Source: Acidobacteriota bacterium
GTDB taxonomy: Bacteria; Acidobacteriota; Vicinamibacteria; Vicinamibacterales; SCN-69-37
Assembly (NCBI GenBank): GCA_024653875.1
Contig: JANLHE010000465.1
Span: 1-13,137 of the forward strand
DNA length: 13,137 bases
Direction: 5' to 3'
Every line of letters begins with the position of its first letter. Position 1 is the stretch's first letter. Positions 12,830 to 13,137 of this stretch are shown piece after piece. The position numbers and the translations under genes are program-made. The notes beneath the pieces are model-generated. The model did not search any database and was not told the origin of the DNA. It saw only the letters and a list, made by a program, of their open reading frames with translations.

Positions 12830-13137
12830 GCCAGGCACGCGTGGCGGCGCTGCGGCTCCTGACCCGCCGCGACTACACGGCCGTCGAACTGCGCGCGAAA
12901 CTCCTGGAGAAGGAACACCCCGAACCTGAGGTGGTCTCGGCCATCGCCGGCCTGATGCGCGACGGCCTGGTCGACGACCGGCGCGTGGCAGTCTCGTTCG
13001 TCCGCGTGGCGTCGACGCTGAAGGGCCGCGGCCGCCACCGAATCGAGCGGGAGCTGGAGCACCGCGGCGTGGACAAGGCCATCATCCGGGAGGCCCTGGC
13101 CACCCTGCCGGCTGCCGGCGAAGCCGCATCCATCCGC
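12826..13137 (+). CDS. recX: Regulatory protein RecX, N-terminal part (cut by window edge)
   Basis: RecX binds RecA filaments and usually inhibits RecA recombination and coprotease activity. From GTG 12826 there are 104 codons with no stop before the right edge. The sequence shows the helical repeats of the family: ALRLLTRRDYTAVELRAKLLEK (8-29), an IAGLMRDGLVDDRRVA stretch (40-55) and GRGRHRIERELEHRGVD (67-83). Complete RecX proteins are often 150-250 residues, so a substantial C-terminal part lies outside. The GTG overlaps the pilT stop as GTGA, which explains the lack of a separate ribosome site and implies coupled translation. RecX is commonly beside recA; here the upstream neighbour is pilT, and recA is not in the window. 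Identification is by family pattern and is good despite truncation. Confidence 0.87.
   Translation, partial: MSQARVAALRLLTRRDYTAVELRAKLLEKEHPEPEVVSAIAGLMRDGLVDDRRVAVSFVRVASTLKGRGRHRIERELEHRGVDKAIIREALATLPAAGEAASIR

Overview
This is a GC-rich, gene-dense bacterial chromosome segment with short intergenic gaps, 4-8 bp gene overlaps, frequent GTG or TTG starts, and long antisense open frames that are only a by-product of base composition. The gene mix (a HrcA/CIRCE heat-shock operon, a soluble Hanks-type Ser/Thr kinase, a PilT-type ATPase, a PBP1B-like synthase) together with a GC-rich hairpin repeat next to grpE fits an acidobacterium, perhaps of the Vicinamibacteria type. That placement is an inference, not proved. 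Most of the window is conserved housekeeping DNA. I see no tRNA, rRNA, CRISPR array, transposase or phage gene.

Layout. (1) 1-2714, minus strand: a ROK-family regulator followed 6 bp later by a lyase of the argininosuccinate lyase family that runs off the left edge. A strong promoter and a perfect 9-bp inverted repeat lie directly in front of the regulator, so an autoregulated two-gene (or longer) unit is likely. (2) 2799-5108, plus strand, divergent: a bifunctional class A penicillin-binding protein of the PBP1B type with a UB2H-like domain. (3) 5137-8873, plus strand: a CIRCE operator, then hrcA, a 33-bp tandem hairpin repeat, grpE, dnaJ and prmA. The last three overlap each other. dnaK, which often sits between grpE and dnaJ, is absent. 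(4) 8917-9657, minus strand: rsmE, convergent with prmA. (5) 9720-10724, plus strand: a cytosolic Ser/Thr kinase with a C-terminal zinc ribbon, divergent from rsmE. (6) 10735-13137, plus strand: ilvE, a pilT-family ATPase and recX (cut by the right edge), packed with a 3-bp gap and a 4-bp overlap.

How the parts work together. HrcA should repress its own operon through CIRCE, linking chaperone co-factors GrpE and DnaJ to heat stress; PrmA (ribosomal protein L11 methylation) shares their transcript. RsmE methylates 16S rRNA. The most unusual items are the ROK-lyase pair, whose lyase differs from canonical ArgH in a conserved region and whose regulator has lost the family's zinc cysteines; the regulatory palindrome in front of it; the variant but perfectly symmetric CIRCE; the split of dnaK from its operon; the hairpin repeat between hrcA and grpE; and -10-like boxes placed so near several start codons that leaderless mRNAs are plausible. 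No clearly undescribed multi-gene system is visible.
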